From UBA7330 sp965243485 (GTDB lineage: Bacteria; Bacteroidota; Bacteroidia; Cytophagales; Cyclobacteriaceae): a DNA stretch of 64,000 bases. The DNA lies in contig CBDEVP010000001.1 in the NCBI GenBank assembly GCA_965243485.1, positions 1,488,001 through 1,552,000 of the forward strand, written 5' to 3'. Below the pieces are notes generated by a model. That model searched no databases, was not told the origin of the DNA, and saw only the letters and a program-made list of their open reading frames with translations. The position numbers and the translations under genes are program-made. Below, one piece after another: positions 34,400 to 43,932 of this stretch (position 1 is its first letter; each line of letters begins with the position of its first letter).

Positions 34400-36190
34400 G
34401 TGAAAGACCTCGCCCACCTCAACAAGTATTTGTACCAATATAAGTGGCACCTTTTATCCGGGACACTTTTCATCATCATCTCAAACTTTTTTGGGATTAT
34501 CCCGGCAGTGATCGTCCGTTATGCTTTTGACCTGCTTCAGCGTAGCTACGACATTTATAAATTATTTTCAGGGTTTGATCTGCAGTCCGGTTCCTATGAA
34601 ATTTTTGCCGCAAGCATTCTTATCCTTGGTCTCATCATTCTGGTATCTGCCCTCCTAAAGGGCGTATTTATGTTTTTTATGAGGCAGACCATCATTGTCA
34701 TGTCGAGACTTATCGAGTATGACCTCAAAAATGAAATATATGAACACTATCAATCCCTGCCCATCAGTTTCTACCGAAGGAACAACACCGGGGATCTCAT
34801 GGCAAGGATCTCTGAGGATGTAAGCCGGGTCCGCATGTATATCGGGCCCGCCATCATGTATGGTATATCTCTGGCTACATTGTTTATGATGGTCATACCC
34901 TATATGTTTTCCATCAATGCCAAGCTTACTCTGTATTCACTGTTACCTCTACCCATACTTTCACTAAGTATCTATTTTGTGAATAACATCATCAACAGGC
35001 AATCCGAGGAGATCCAAAAAAGCCTTTCAGATCTTTCCACCTTCGTACAGGAAGCTTTTTCCGGGATCCGGGTGATCAAATCCTTTGGAAGAGAAAAAGA
35101 TATGGGAGAGGAGTTCGACACTGCAAGCGTTGAATACAAGGATAAATCTTTGAAACTGGCATTCGTACAGGCACTTTTTTTTCCGCTGATCATGGGATTG
35201 ATCGGACTCAGTGTCATTATCACTGTCTATATAGGTTCTATCGAAGTTTTCAAAGGCACACTGAGTACCGGAAATATTGCTGAGTTCATTATTTATGTCA
35301 ATATGCTTACCTGGCCGGTGGCTTCTCTCGGCTGGATCACCAGTATCATCCAGCGTGCTGCAGCTTCCCAGAGAAGGATCAATGAGTTTCTTAATACTAA
35401 AAATGAAATTGTTTCTGAGCGAAACCTGGAGACACCCGTCAAAGGGAGCATTGCTTTTGAAAATGTAGGCTTTACCTACCCGGACTCGGGCATAGAGGCA
35501 CTTAAAGAAATTTCATTTAATGTGGAGCCCGGACAATCAATTGCCATCATTGGAACGACCGGATCAGGAAAGAGTACCATTGCTAATCTGGTGACGAGAT
35601 TATATGATGTGTCGAAAGGGAGGATTAGTATAGATGGGGAAGATATCAAAGACTACAACATTGCTCACCTGAGAAGTCAGATCGGATATGTCCCTCAGGA
35701 TGTATTCCTCTTTTCCGATACCATCGGCAACAACATCGCTTTTGGGAAGGCGGGTCTGTCAGACCAACAGATAGAGGACTTTGCCAGGGATGCAGATCTG
35801 CTGGATAATATCCGGGATTTCAAGGACGGGTTCAGCACACGGGTAGGAGAACGCGGAATGACGCTTTCAGGGGGGCAGAAACAAAGAGTTTCTATAGCCA
35901 GGGCCATAGCCAGGGAGCCTAAGATCCTGATCCTTGATGACGCTTTGTCGGCAGTAGACACTAAAACGGAAAACAGTATCCTGAATGCCATGGCTCGCAT
36001 CATGAGAGGCCGAACCAGTATCATCATTTCGCACAGGGTGTCCTCAGCCAAGCTAGCAGATAAAGTGATTGTCCTGGACGACGGATATATCATTGAACAG
36101 GGCACCAACGAATCACTGCTCGAAGCGGGGGGTGTTTATAAAGAGCTTTATGAAAAGCAGCTAAGCGCAGATACCGAGGAAGTTTACTGA
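34400..36190 (+). CDS. ABC half-exporter, MsbA-like (transmembrane plus ATPase)
   Basis: A 596-residue inner-membrane protein that works as a dimer to export lipids or drugs. Seen: six transmembrane helices in the first 330 residues, the EAA-like coupling region, then Walker A GTTGSGKSTIANLVTRLY, signature LSGGQKQRVSIARA, Walker B ILILDDALSAVD, and the switch His in ISHRVSS. The start is a GTG at 34400; the TAAACTTTG box just before it suggests a very short leader. A similar exporter lies 600 bases downstream on the other strand, so the two may be paralogues or form a heterodimer. Confidence 0.92.
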   Translation: MKDLAHLNKYLYQYKWHLLSGTLFIIISNFFGIIPAVIVRYAFDLLQRSYDIYKLFSGFDLQSGSYEIFAASILILGLIILVSALLKGVFMFFMRQTIIVMSRLIEYDLKNEIYEHYQSLPISFYRRNNTGDLMARISEDVSRVRMYIGPAIMYGISLATLFMMVIPYMFSINAKLTLYSLLPLPILSLSIYFVNNIINRQSEEIQKSLSDLSTFVQEAFSGIRVIKSFGREKDMGEEFDTASVEYKDKSLKLAFVQALFFPLIMGLIGLSVIITVYIGSIEVFKGTLSTGNIAEFIIYVNMLTWPVASLGWITSIIQRAAASQRRINEFLNTKNEIVSERNLETPVKGSIAFENVGFTYPDSGIEALKEISFNVEPGQSIAIIGTTGSGKSTIANLVTRLYDVSKGRISIDGEDIKDYNIAHLRSQIGYVPQDVFLFSDTIGNNIAFGKAGLSDQQIEDFARDADLLDNIRDFKDGFSTRVGERGMTLSGGQKQRVSIARAIAREPKILILDDALSAVDTKTENSILNAMARIMRGRTSIIISHRVSSAKLADKVIVLDDGYIIEQGTNESLLEAGGVYKELYEKQLSADTEEVY

Positions 36191-36192
36191 TC

Positions 36193-36735
36193 TTATTTAG
36201 TCCACGCTTCGACAGTCATGGAGTCGGCCGCATAATAAAATTCTGCAAATATCGGCTGCAATTCACGGCCATCCTGAGTGGCTCTCAGGATCAATAAATT
36301 TTCAATGGTTTCTACCGAAGGCCTTACCACGGGATGCATCGTTAAGACTGTGGCATATCTTAAATTGGTATTGAAACTTTTGATCTCAAAATCATCGGGC
36401 ACATTAACCTCGGAGGCCTGCAGGGCGATGCCAATAAAAAGATCAACTTCATTGGATTCCAGCGTATCATTTTTATAGGAGATGATGGATAGGGTACCAT
36501 CAAGTTTCTCATTGCGGATGAGGTCCGCACATCTATTCATGATCTCCTCATATTCTATGGTTTGAGCTTTTCCCTGGTAGGTGATTCCGGCAATGTTTCT
36601 TTCCAAGGGATCAAGTTTTATCACCTCCGGCTCTTCAAATCCTCCCATTTTATCATAAAAATGAAATAAAAGGTAAACAATCAGAGATAGAGAGATCAGT
36701 CCTGCAAGCAGGTACAAATACCCTGTCTTTCTCAT
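36193..36735 (-). CDS. Hypothetical membrane-anchored protein, 180 residues
   Basis: An unrecognised protein with an N-terminal transmembrane helix (about residues 6-24, LYLLAGLISLSLIVYLLFHFY) and a soluble domain of about 150 residues on the periplasmic side. The domain begins with MGGFEEPEVIKLDPLERNIAGITYQG and has strands such as GTLSIISYKNDTL and NLRYATVLTMHPVVRPS. It faces the ABC exporter stop with a two-base gap. Similar proteins of Bacteroidota have a GyrI-like effector-binding look, but the match is weak. Function unknown. Confidence 0.6.
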   Translation of the reverse strand: MRKTGYLYLLAGLISLSLIVYLLFHFYDKMGGFEEPEVIKLDPLERNIAGITYQGKAQTIEYEEIMNRCADLIRNEKLDGTLSIISYKNDTLESNEVDLFIGIALQASEVNVPDDFEIKSFNTNLRYATVLTMHPVVRPSVETIENLLILRATQDGRELQPIFAEFYYAADSMTVEAWTK

Positions 36736-36768
36736 CTGTTAATAATTGGTTTTAGTGGACAGATGGAG

Positions 36769-36815
36769 TATCCATGCGTATTATCATGCCTATGGGTGCA
36801 CGTAGTGCATGGATA
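36769..36815. repeat. Stem-loop between the 180-residue gene and the ABC gene
   Basis: A perfect nine-base inverted repeat, TATCCATGC (36769-36777) and GCATGGATA (36807-36815), with a 29-base interior that contains a smaller dyad TGCACGTAGTGCA. It begins three bases after the stop of the minus-strand exporter gene at 36818. It lacks a T tract on either side, so it may act as an mRNA-stabilising end rather than a terminator. Confidence 0.45.
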
Positions 36816-36817
36816 TT

Positions 36818-38587
36818 TCATGCGGTGAAGACTTCTTTATATTGCATCTGATAAAGCTGGGTGTAATAGCCATCCTTTTTAAGCAGTTCATCGTGGTTGC
36901 CTGCCTCCACGATCTTCCCCTTATCCAGAACGAGGATCTTAGTGGCATTCTGAATGGTGGACAAGCGATGGGCAATAACGATGGAAGTACGGCCTTTCAT
37001 CAGCTTTTCAATGGCTTTTTGGATCAACTCTTCTGTTTCGGTATCCACGGAGGAAGTGGCCTCGTCCAATACGATGATCTTAGGGTCATAAACCATGGCT
37101 CTGACGAAAGAGATCAGCTGTCGTTGTCCGACAGACAGCGTGGCACCTCTTTCCATTACATTATAGTCAAAGCCGCCAGGCAGTCGTTCGATAAAGCTCC
37201 GGGCGCCTACCAGTTCAGCTGCTTCAAGTACTTTTTGCCGATCAATGTCAGGGTTTCTCAATGTAATATTGTTATAGATTGAGTCGGAAAAAAGAAATAC
37301 ATCCTGGAGAACCACTGAAATGTGTCTGCGAAGATTGATGATGTCATAATCTTTGATGTTCACCCCATCTACCCGGATCTCCCCTCTTTCAATGTCATAA
37401 AACCGGTTGAGCAGGTTGATTACAGAGGATTTTCCAGCGCCTGTTGCACCTACCAGGGCAAGGGCTTCTCCCTGCTTCACTTCAAAGTTGATGTCTTTGA
37501 GCACCCAATCCTCATCATTGTATGCAAACCAGACATGATCAAAGGATACATCTCCTCTGATAGTTTCCTTTCTGAGGGTACCCTCATTGGGAATATGCTC
37601 TGTACTATCCAGCAGGTTCAGGATACGGTTGGAACTCACAATCCCCATCTGCAGTGTATTGAATCGATCGGCAATCATTCGAATGGGGCGGAAAAACATC
37701 TGAATATACATGATAAAAGCAATCAGTACACCCAGGGTTAGTTCTTCTCCGATCACGCCGCGAGCACCCCACCAGACGACGAGACCAATGCCACAGGCCT
37801 GTATGATTTCCGCGACCGGAAAATAGGTAGCATAATATAAAACGGATTTGACATTGGCTTTTCTGTGCTCTGCATTGATAGTTTTAAATTTATCAAACTC
37901 ACGGTTTTCCGCGTTGAAAATCTGGACGATGTTCATTCCGGTGATATGCTCCTGAACAAAAGAATTAAGGTTTGCTACGGCAGTCCTCACATTGTTGAAA
38001 GAAACTTTTACTTTTTCCTTGAAAACATAAGTGGCGAAAATGAGCAGCGGAAACATCGATAGGCTCACCAGTGTCAGCTTCCAGTCCGTGTAGAACATCA
38101 CGCCAAGGATGACGATCAGCTGCAGGATGTCGCCGATCATCGCCGCAATTCCCTGACTAAACACATCGGAAAGCGTCTCAATGTCTGAAATGTTTCTTGT
38201 TACTAATCTCCCTATCGGAGTTTTGTCAAAAAATTTGAGCTTCAGTTTTTGGATGTGATTGAACAGCTGGATCCTGATGTCTTTGATGATCATCTGCCCC
38301 AGCCATCCTGAAAGGTACGTATGTGCATATTGGATCAGGGCCTGGATCACCAGCAATACCACCAGCCAGATGATCATGATCACCAGTCCATTGTAATCCC
38401 CTAGCGCCAGTTCATTATCTATGGTATATTGAATGAGGATGGGTCTGGCCGGAGTGATCAAAGCCAGTGCAATGGTCAGAAATACAAGGAAATAGAACTG
38501 TCTGATATACGGTTTGGCAAATACAAAGAGCCTCGTGATGATCTTGAGATCAAGTATGTTACCACTGATTGAATTATCTTTTTCCAA
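36818..38587 (-). CDS. ABC half-exporter, MsbA-like, second copy
   Basis: A 589-residue half transporter with six transmembrane helices (about residues 20-320) and a complete nucleotide-binding domain: Walker A GATGAGKSSVINLLNRFY, a Q-loop in VLQDVFLF, signature LSVGQRQLISFVRA (GQ variant of LSGGQ), Walker B IIVLDEATSSVD and HRLSTIQ. The signature starts LSVGQ instead of LSGGQ, a variant also seen in the MsbA/lipid-flippase branch. The substrate is unknown. It ends ten bases after truA in the same direction, so these two probably share a transcript. Confidence 0.92.
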   Translation of the reverse strand: MEKDNSISGNILDLKIITRLFVFAKPYIRQFYFLVFLTIALALITPARPILIQYTIDNELALGDYNGLVIMIIWLVVLLVIQALIQYAHTYLSGWLGQMIIKDIRIQLFNHIQKLKLKFFDKTPIGRLVTRNISDIETLSDVFSQGIAAMIGDILQLIVILGVMFYTDWKLTLVSLSMFPLLIFATYVFKEKVKVSFNNVRTAVANLNSFVQEHITGMNIVQIFNAENREFDKFKTINAEHRKANVKSVLYYATYFPVAEIIQACGIGLVVWWGARGVIGEELTLGVLIAFIMYIQMFFRPIRMIADRFNTLQMGIVSSNRILNLLDSTEHIPNEGTLRKETIRGDVSFDHVWFAYNDEDWVLKDINFEVKQGEALALVGATGAGKSSVINLLNRFYDIERGEIRVDGVNIKDYDIINLRRHISVVLQDVFLFSDSIYNNITLRNPDIDRQKVLEAAELVGARSFIERLPGGFDYNVMERGATLSVGQRQLISFVRAMVYDPKIIVLDEATSSVDTETEELIQKAIEKLMKGRTSIVIAHRLSTIQNATKILVLDKGKIVEAGNHDELLKKDGYYTQLYQMQYKEVFTA

Positions 38588-38597
38588 GGCGTTTTGG

Positions 38598-39344
38598 TCA
38601 GTCCAAATAAATAGTTTCGGGATACTCGATCCGTCTCAGGTAAAGTCCTTCCGGAGGAACGGCTCTGCCTGCCTGCGATCTATCTCCGCTTCTTATGATT
38701 TCCTGGAGGTCATTAAGACTGGTTTTTGAAAGCCCTGTATCCAGTAATGTTCCCACCAGCGCTCGTACCATTCCCCTCAAAAATCTGTTGGCACTTACAA
38801 CAAAACGATGTCCGACCTCAGAAGTTTCCCAGGACATATCAAAAATGTCACAATCGAAGGTTTTCACATCTGTCTTGACTTTACTGAAAGCCATAAAATT
38901 TTTTGTCTCCTTCAGGATAGCCAAAGCTCCGTTAATTTGCTGGATATCCAAAGGCTGACCATAATAATATGATAGGCCTGTTTTGAACGGGTCCTTGAAG
39001 TTATGGATCTCGTAGTGGTAGGTTCTTTTTATCGCGTCGAACCGGGCGTGCGCCTCATCGGAAACCCGACGGATTGAATTTACGGCTATGTCGTGAGGGA
39101 GGAGCACATTGAGTTTATAGGAAAAATCCCCGGTATCCAAAGGCTCGATGGAATCAAAATGCGCAATCTGCTGATGCGCATGGACGCCTGTATCTGTCCG
39201 GCCACTTGCCACGCATTCCACGGGTTTTTGTAACAAAGTGGACAGGGCATGATTAGTTACCTCCTGAACAGATTTTGCATTTTTCTGGACTTGCCACCCA
39301 TGATAGTTGGTACCTTTATAAGACAGGTCCATAAAATATCTCAT
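38598..39344 (-). CDS. truA: tRNA pseudouridine synthase A
   Basis: Makes pseudouridine at positions 38-40 of the tRNA anticodon arm in the cytoplasm. Seen in 248 residues: MRYFMDLSYKGTNYHGWQVQ, the catalytic Asp in VASGRTDTGVHAHQQIAHFD, and RFVVSANRFLRGMVRALVGTLLDTG. Length normal. The ABC exporter starts ten bases downstream. Its start lies 24 bases before a REP-like repeat at 39369-39458, which separates it from the divergent DUF4293 gene. Confidence 0.95.
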   Translation of the reverse strand: MRYFMDLSYKGTNYHGWQVQKNAKSVQEVTNHALSTLLQKPVECVASGRTDTGVHAHQQIAHFDSIEPLDTGDFSYKLNVLLPHDIAVNSIRRVSDEAHARFDAIKRTYHYEIHNFKDPFKTGLSYYYGQPLDIQQINGALAILKETKNFMAFSKVKTDVKTFDCDIFDMSWETSEVGHRFVVSANRFLRGMVRALVGTLLDTGLSKTSLNDLQEIIRSGDRSQAGRAVPPEGLYLRRIEYPETIYLD

Positions 39345-39368
39345 GTGTGTATTAATTGATTTTCAGTT

Positions 39369-39458
39369 GTCACATGCTTACGTGCCGGAATGCACTCCAG
39401 CACGCAGGCATGGAATTCGCCCTGTCCCGATAGATATCGGGATCGGGGCTCATTTCAT
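39369..39458. repeat. Intergenic repeat family A, copy 1 (REP-like)
   Basis: About 90 bases between truA and the DUF4293 gene. It matches 47118-47196 in inverted orientation, with about 65 aligned bases nearly identical. Two stems are visible: CGTGC...GCACG with inner GGA/TCC (39380-39403), and a longer one near TCCCGATAGATATCGGGA. One arm pair differs between the two copies in a way that keeps pairing (CGTGC versus CATGC with a wobble partner), which supports selection on structure. Confidence 0.7.
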
Positions 39459-39529
39459 GCTACAAATTAACAGGGATTATGTTGGCTAATTGTCAGGAGA
39501 TAGCCACTTTTGTTCTAAAATTTTAAACA

Positions 39530-40003
39530 ATGATCCAGCGCGTTCAAAGTATTTTCCTTCTTCTGACTGCCGTAGTCATGATTTCAGTAATATTTCTTCC
39601 ACTTTGGGAAAAGACCGGGTCGGAAGGTGATGAATACATTTCGCTGACGGCCATTGAACTGATCTACATGGACCAGGGAGAGATCGCTATGAGGAAAGAT
39701 ACATTCTACATTGCCATGCTTGCGGGTCTTTCCGTTCTTGTCGCCCTATATTCAATCTTTCAGTTTAAAAACCGGCTGAGACAGATGCAGCTCGGAGCCC
39801 TGAATTCTCTGCTGATGGGTGGGGCACTGGGGTTAACTTATTACTATACGGTTAAAGCCAATGCCCTGCTGGAGCCAAGAACACAGGGAGAATTCCTGAT
39901 TGGTTTTTACATCATAGCTGCCGCATTATTCTTCAATTTACTGGCCAACAGGTTCATCCGCAGGGATGAAAAGCTGGTCAGAAGTGCCGATAGGATCAGG
40001 TAA
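39530..40003 (+). CDS. DUF4293 family membrane protein
   Basis: A 157-residue inner-membrane protein with four hydrophobic helices: about 10-28 (IFLLLTAVVMISVIFLPLW), 62-78, 87-105 and 124-141. The start MIQRVQSIFLLL is the hallmark of DUF4293, a Bacteroidota-specific family of unknown role. It is followed by a short stem and T tract at 40026-40047. It starts at ATG 39530, 70 bases after the repeat. Confidence 0.88.
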   Translation: MIQRVQSIFLLLTAVVMISVIFLPLWEKTGSEGDEYISLTAIELIYMDQGEIAMRKDTFYIAMLAGLSVLVALYSIFQFKNRLRQMQLGALNSLLMGGALGLTYYYTVKANALLEPRTQGEFLIGFYIIAAALFFNLLANRFIRRDEKLVRSADRIR

Positions 40004-40025
40004 TCGTCACATCATTGGTTTGTTG

Positions 40026-40047
40026 CTGACAACTTGTCAGTTTTTTT
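40026..40047 (+). terminator. Possible terminator after the DUF4293 gene
   Basis: Short dyad CTGAC AACTT GTCAG (40026-40040) followed by seven T residues at 40041-40047. The stem is only five pairs, so the call is tentative. It lies 60 bases before htpG. Confidence 0.4.
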
Positions 40048-40105
40048 CCCGGTGGAACAGAATTTGATCCAACGCAATCAAAAATTTTCTAAACTCAGAA
40101 TACCG

Positions 40106-41998
40106 ATGCAAGAAAAAGGTTCAATTTCAATTCATACGGAAAATATATTTCCGATCATTAAAAAATTCCTGTACTCAGACCATGAGATCTTTTTGCGTGA
40201 GCTGGTTTCCAATGCCGTGGATGCCACGCAGAAGATCAAGAGACTGGCTTCTTTGGGCGAGTACACCGGGGAGTTGGGCGACCTGACCATTGAAGTGAGC
40301 TTTGACAAGAAAAAGAAGACCATCACCGTATCTGACAAAGGGATTGGAATGACGGCTGATGAGATCAAGAAGTACATCAACCAGATCGCTTTCTCAGGGG
40401 CCACGGAATTCGTAGAAAAATATAAGGACAAAGGGGAAGATCAGCAGATCATCGGCCATTTTGGATTGGGTTTCTATTCCGCATTTATGGTTGCGAAAAA
40501 AGTAGAGATAAACACCCTTTCTCATCTTGAGGGTGCAGAAGCTGCCAAATGGGTTTGCGATGGCAATACTGAGTTTGAGATCACTCCTTCAAAGAAAAAA
40601 GAGCGTGGCACAGACATTATCCTTCATCTTGCTGAAGACTCCGAAGAATTTCTCGAGGAACACAGGATCCAGGGTATTTTGGATAAATACTCAAAGTTTC
40701 TGCCGATACCTATCAAGTTTGGCCAAAAAGAGAATCAGGTAGAGGATGGAAAAGATAAAGAGGGTAAGCCAAAGTATAAGACAGTCAAAGAAGACAATAT
40801 CATTAACAATACCTCACCTATCTGGACCAAACAGCCAACGGAACTGAAAGATGAGGATTACCTGGAATTTTATAAAGAGCTATATCCGTTTGCAGAGGAT
40901 CCCCTCTTCTGGATCCACCTGAATGTGGACTATCCATTCAACCTGACTGGAATTCTTTACTTTCCAAAACTGAAGAAAGACTTTGAGGTCCAGAAAAATA
41001 AGATCCAGCTGTATAGCCGCCAGGTATTTATCACCGATGAGGTGAAAGATATTGTACCCGAGTTTCTACAGTTACTGCATGGAGTCATAGATTCCCCTGA
41101 CATCCCATTGAATGTTTCGAGGAGCTATCTTCAATCGGACAGCAATGTGAAGAAGATCAATGGATACATTACCAAAAAGGTGGCGGATAAGCTTTCCGAG
41201 CTATTTAAGAATGACCGTGAATCCTACGAAAAGAAGTGGAGCGATATTGGGATATTCGTAAAGTATGGAATGGTTTCTGAACCCAAATTTGAGGAGAAAG
41301 GTAAAGACTTTGCCCTTTTTAAAACCATAGAAGGTAAGTATTTCACCATTGAAGAGTATAAGAAAAAGGTCGAGCCCAATCAAACCAACAAGGATAAGAA
41401 CCAGGTTTTCCTTTATGCAAGCGATGAGGACAAGCAGCACAGTTATATCGAGAAGGCTCAAAAAAGGAATTATGATGTTTTGTTGCTGGACGGCCCCATC
41501 GATCCGCATTTTATTGGTCAGGTAGAACAAAAAGACAGCAATATCGTCTTTAAGCGGGTGGATTCGGATGTGGTAGACCGGCTGATCGAAACGGATGAAA
41601 AGAAAGAATCCGTACTTTCAGATAAGGAAAAGGAGCAGATCAAAGAGATCTATGAAAAGGCCGTAAGCGAGAAGAACAATTCGGTAGTTGTAGAGCCTAT
41701 GGCTACAGATGATATGCCTGTGACCATCACGCTTCCGGAATTTATGCGCAGAATGAAGGACATGCAGGCTGTGGGTGGAGGTGGCCCCATGATGTTTGGG
41801 GAAATGCCTTTAAACCTTGCTGTTTCAGTCAATGCCAACCACAGCTTTACCAAGAAGATCCTGACCGCTGAAAAAGAAGAGGACAAAGTAGCCCTGGCCA
41901 AGCAGGCGTACGATCTGGCCTTACTTTCGCAGGGAATGCTCAAAGGAAAGGACCTCACAGCTTTCATCTCAAGAAGTGTGGATATGGTTTCGAAATAA
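40106..41998 (+). CDS. htpG: Molecular chaperone HtpG (Hsp90)
   Basis: Cytoplasmic ATP-dependent chaperone, 630 residues. I prefer ATG 40106 over 40034 because MQEKGSISIHTENIFPIIKK is the conserved family start. Seen: the GHKL ATPase motifs FLRELVSNAVDATQKIK, SDKGIGMTADEIKKYI and FGLGFYSAFMVAKKV, the middle-domain segment NVSRSYLQSD, and the dimerisation domain from about residue 490. An internal acidic/basic linker (KDKEGKPKYKTVKED) is shorter than in eukaryotic Hsp90. The gene is monocistronic. Confidence 0.96.
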   Translation: MQEKGSISIHTENIFPIIKKFLYSDHEIFLRELVSNAVDATQKIKRLASLGEYTGELGDLTIEVSFDKKKKTITVSDKGIGMTADEIKKYINQIAFSGATEFVEKYKDKGEDQQIIGHFGLGFYSAFMVAKKVEINTLSHLEGAEAAKWVCDGNTEFEITPSKKKERGTDIILHLAEDSEEFLEEHRIQGILDKYSKFLPIPIKFGQKENQVEDGKDKEGKPKYKTVKEDNIINNTSPIWTKQPTELKDEDYLEFYKELYPFAEDPLFWIHLNVDYPFNLTGILYFPKLKKDFEVQKNKIQLYSRQVFITDEVKDIVPEFLQLLHGVIDSPDIPLNVSRSYLQSDSNVKKINGYITKKVADKLSELFKNDRESYEKKWSDIGIFVKYGMVSEPKFEEKGKDFALFKTIEGKYFTIEEYKKKVEPNQTNKDKNQVFLYASDEDKQHSYIEKAQKRNYDVLLLDGPIDPHFIGQVEQKDSNIVFKRVDSDVVDRLIETDEKKESVLSDKEKEQIKEIYEKAVSEKNNSVVVEPMATDDMPVTITLPEFMRRMKDMQAVGGGGPMMFGEMPLNLAVSVNANHSFTKKILTAEKEEDKVALAKQAYDLALLSQGMLKGKDLTAFISRSVDMVSK

Positions 41999-42035
41999 CA
42001 CTTGCTTTCGGAAATTTTTTCGATAGCTTAACGTT

Positions 42036-42893
42036 ATGTTTTGTATGGAAAAAAGCAGTTTTTTCATTCTGTTTTTCATTTCGTCCTTAATCCTCCGTGC
42101 CCAGGAGGGGCAGTCAGTTGAAGAGCTTTTTGAAACGAAATATGACTCACCACTGACCATCAACCTGGAAGAAGAGGATGAGGAAAATGAGGAAGAGGTA
42201 GCCAAGAAGAAAAAGAAGAAGAAAAAAAATAAAAAGGTATTCTTCGGGATCAAAACCAAAAGAGGCTTTACCAAAACAGGTTATGGAAACCGGCAGATCG
42301 TTGAGTTATTTCATTATCTGAAAGATAAGGATTACGTGGGGCCCGATCCCTATGTACAGAACTTTTTCTGGTATGACTTCAAGAAAAAGCGGATTGTAAA
42401 TACCACAAGGGTCACAAGGGAGTATGCCGGCGTACTCCATGGTCATTATGTAAAGAAGCTTGATGAGCAGGTATTGGAGGAAGGCTACTTCTACAAGGGG
42501 GTAAAGCATGGCCGGTGGGTCGAGTACAACCGTCATGATATCCTGATGGATAAGAAGAATTTCTGGAAGGGTTGGCCAAAGGAATCACTGATGTCCTATT
42601 ACGACTTTGATAAGACACAGCTAAAGGAAGTCATACCCGTTCACTATGGCGAGAAAAACGGTGATTATTATGCTTTTCATGAAAGTGGTGTGATTGCAGT
42701 CACTGGACAGTACAAATTTGGTCACAAGGTTGGCTTATGGAGAGAGTACTACGAAAATCAGCGCATTAAGCGGGAGGTGATTTATCCCGAAGACCCGTTT
42801 GATTTTGATACCAGCCCGATCATCACGAAAGAATGGGCCAGGGATGGCCGTTTGCTTTACGACAGGAACAGATTTCTTAGTGACCTTAATTAG
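42036..42893 (+). CDS. MORN-like repeat protein with poly-lysine stretch
   Basis: A 285-residue exported protein of unknown role. It begins with a signal-like segment (MEKSSFFILFFISSLILRAQ; an alternative start is at 42045). An acidic-then-basic stretch follows (LEEEDEENEEEVAKKKKKKKK, about residues 50-70). The rest has MORN/YwqK-type repeats such as GYFYKGVKHGRWVEY, GEKNGDYYAFHESGVIAVTGQYKFGHKVGLWREYYEN, which usually mediate protein binding at membranes. The tail overlaps the acyltransferase gene by eight bases on the opposite strand. Confidence 0.75.
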   Translation: MFCMEKSSFFILFFISSLILRAQEGQSVEELFETKYDSPLTINLEEEDEENEEEVAKKKKKKKKNKKVFFGIKTKRGFTKTGYGNRQIVELFHYLKDKDYVGPDPYVQNFFWYDFKKKRIVNTTRVTREYAGVLHGHYVKKLDEQVLEEGYFYKGVKHGRWVEYNRHDILMDKKNFWKGWPKESLMSYYDFDKTQLKEVIPVHYGEKNGDYYAFHESGVIAVTGQYKFGHKVGLWREYYENQRIKREVIYPEDPFDFDTSPIITKEWARDGRLLYDRNRFLSDLN

Positions 42894-43923
42894 CATATCC
42901 GATCAGCGACTTCCTTGCCAAGAGGAACAGGAAACTGGAGACAATTAATAACAAGCCAAATTTCCAGCCAAGAGTAAGTGCACCCAGAGCGAAAAGGATG
43001 ATCCACCAGAAGAAGATGAGCACGCATCCGATATAAAATTTCATGGATACATAGAAGGCTTTGTCTTTCATTATACTCAACACTCTTTTCAATCCGAGGT
43101 AAACAGGAAAATTGATAAAGCTGAAGAAGTAAACAAGCACCCTGGTAAACAGGTTTCTTGGTGGTTTTCGTATCTCGCCGATGGGTCCTTCAGCTATTTC
43201 CTTCAACGTATCGAAATCATATTTCTCATGTCGCCGCTGGAAAACAAAAGCTTTTCTCAACTCGTAGTCATGGGTCTTTTCTGGCAGGATCATGACCTTT
43301 TTCATACCTTGCTCAACTGCATCTTTCAGTTGCTGAATCCCCTCACTTTTGTTCTTTTCATGAATGGGTACGTAATTATCAACATCGATAGGATTCCCAT
43401 AATTAAGGATCACTCTTGCAGGATACCTGTGTGAAAAGTAATTAACGCCTGTAGGGATAATGTACAATTTTGTGCTTTTGTCCATATATTCCCGTGCACC
43501 AAAAGACATCCTGGAGATCCCTTTTTGTAGGGGGCGGAGGTAAAAGTGCCTGTCGTGATTGCCTTCCGGAAAGATCAGCAGCCTTTTCTCGTTTTCATCA
43601 AGCATCCGATAACATCGATTGAATACTTCTTCGTTTTTAGAAACCGTATCATACCCATCCCGAATGCGATAAATAGGCTGCATGTTCAATGCGTCCAGAA
43701 AGGGGATTGCTTTTTTCACAAAAATATCTGCTCTGGTGAGGAAGCTTACGGGTTTGTCAGAATTGGCACCCACAATCACAGCGTCCATGAAAGCTCCCTG
43801 ATGATTAGGCGCAAAAATGATGGCTCCATCTTTGGGGATCCTCTTCTTGCCGATGACAGTAAAACCATTGAAGAAAACCGGCAACAAAAATCTGGCCCAC
43901 CATTTTACAAAAAAGTACAGCAT
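42886..43923 (-). CDS. PlsC-like 1-acylglycerol-3-phosphate acyltransferase family protein
   Basis: A 345-residue membrane enzyme that transfers an acyl group to a lysophospholipid or related alcohol. Seen: the catalytic HX4D motif in NHQGAFMDAVIVG (about residues 41-53), the second motif RLLIFPEGNHDRHFYLRPLQKG, and two C-terminal hydrophobic helices (about 290-335). It is longer than PlsC itself and resembles the glycerol acyltransferase family of unknown substrate in Bacteroidota. It lies ten bases upstream of a BASS transporter gene in the same direction. Confidence 0.88.
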   Translation of the reverse strand: MLYFFVKWWARFLLPVFFNGFTVIGKKRIPKDGAIIFAPNHQGAFMDAVIVGANSDKPVSFLTRADIFVKKAIPFLDALNMQPIYRIRDGYDTVSKNEEVFNRCYRMLDENEKRLLIFPEGNHDRHFYLRPLQKGISRMSFGAREYMDKSTKLYIIPTGVNYFSHRYPARVILNYGNPIDVDNYVPIHEKNKSEGIQQLKDAVEQGMKKVMILPEKTHDYELRKAFVFQRRHEKYDFDTLKEIAEGPIGEIRKPPRNLFTRVLVYFFSFINFPVYLGLKRVLSIMKDKAFYVSMKFYIGCVLIFFWWIILFALGALTLGWKFGLLLIVSSFLFLLARKSLIGYAN

Positions 43924-43932
43924 TTTGCTAAA

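Noticed and set aside
34400..38587. The two ABC exporters as one heterodimeric operon
   Set aside because: They are on opposite strands with an unrelated gene between, so co-transcription is excluded. A heterodimer is possible but unsupported.
40034..40105. Longer start for htpG at 40034
   Set aside because: The extra 24 residues are not family-like, and a stem with a T tract lies in the same stretch.
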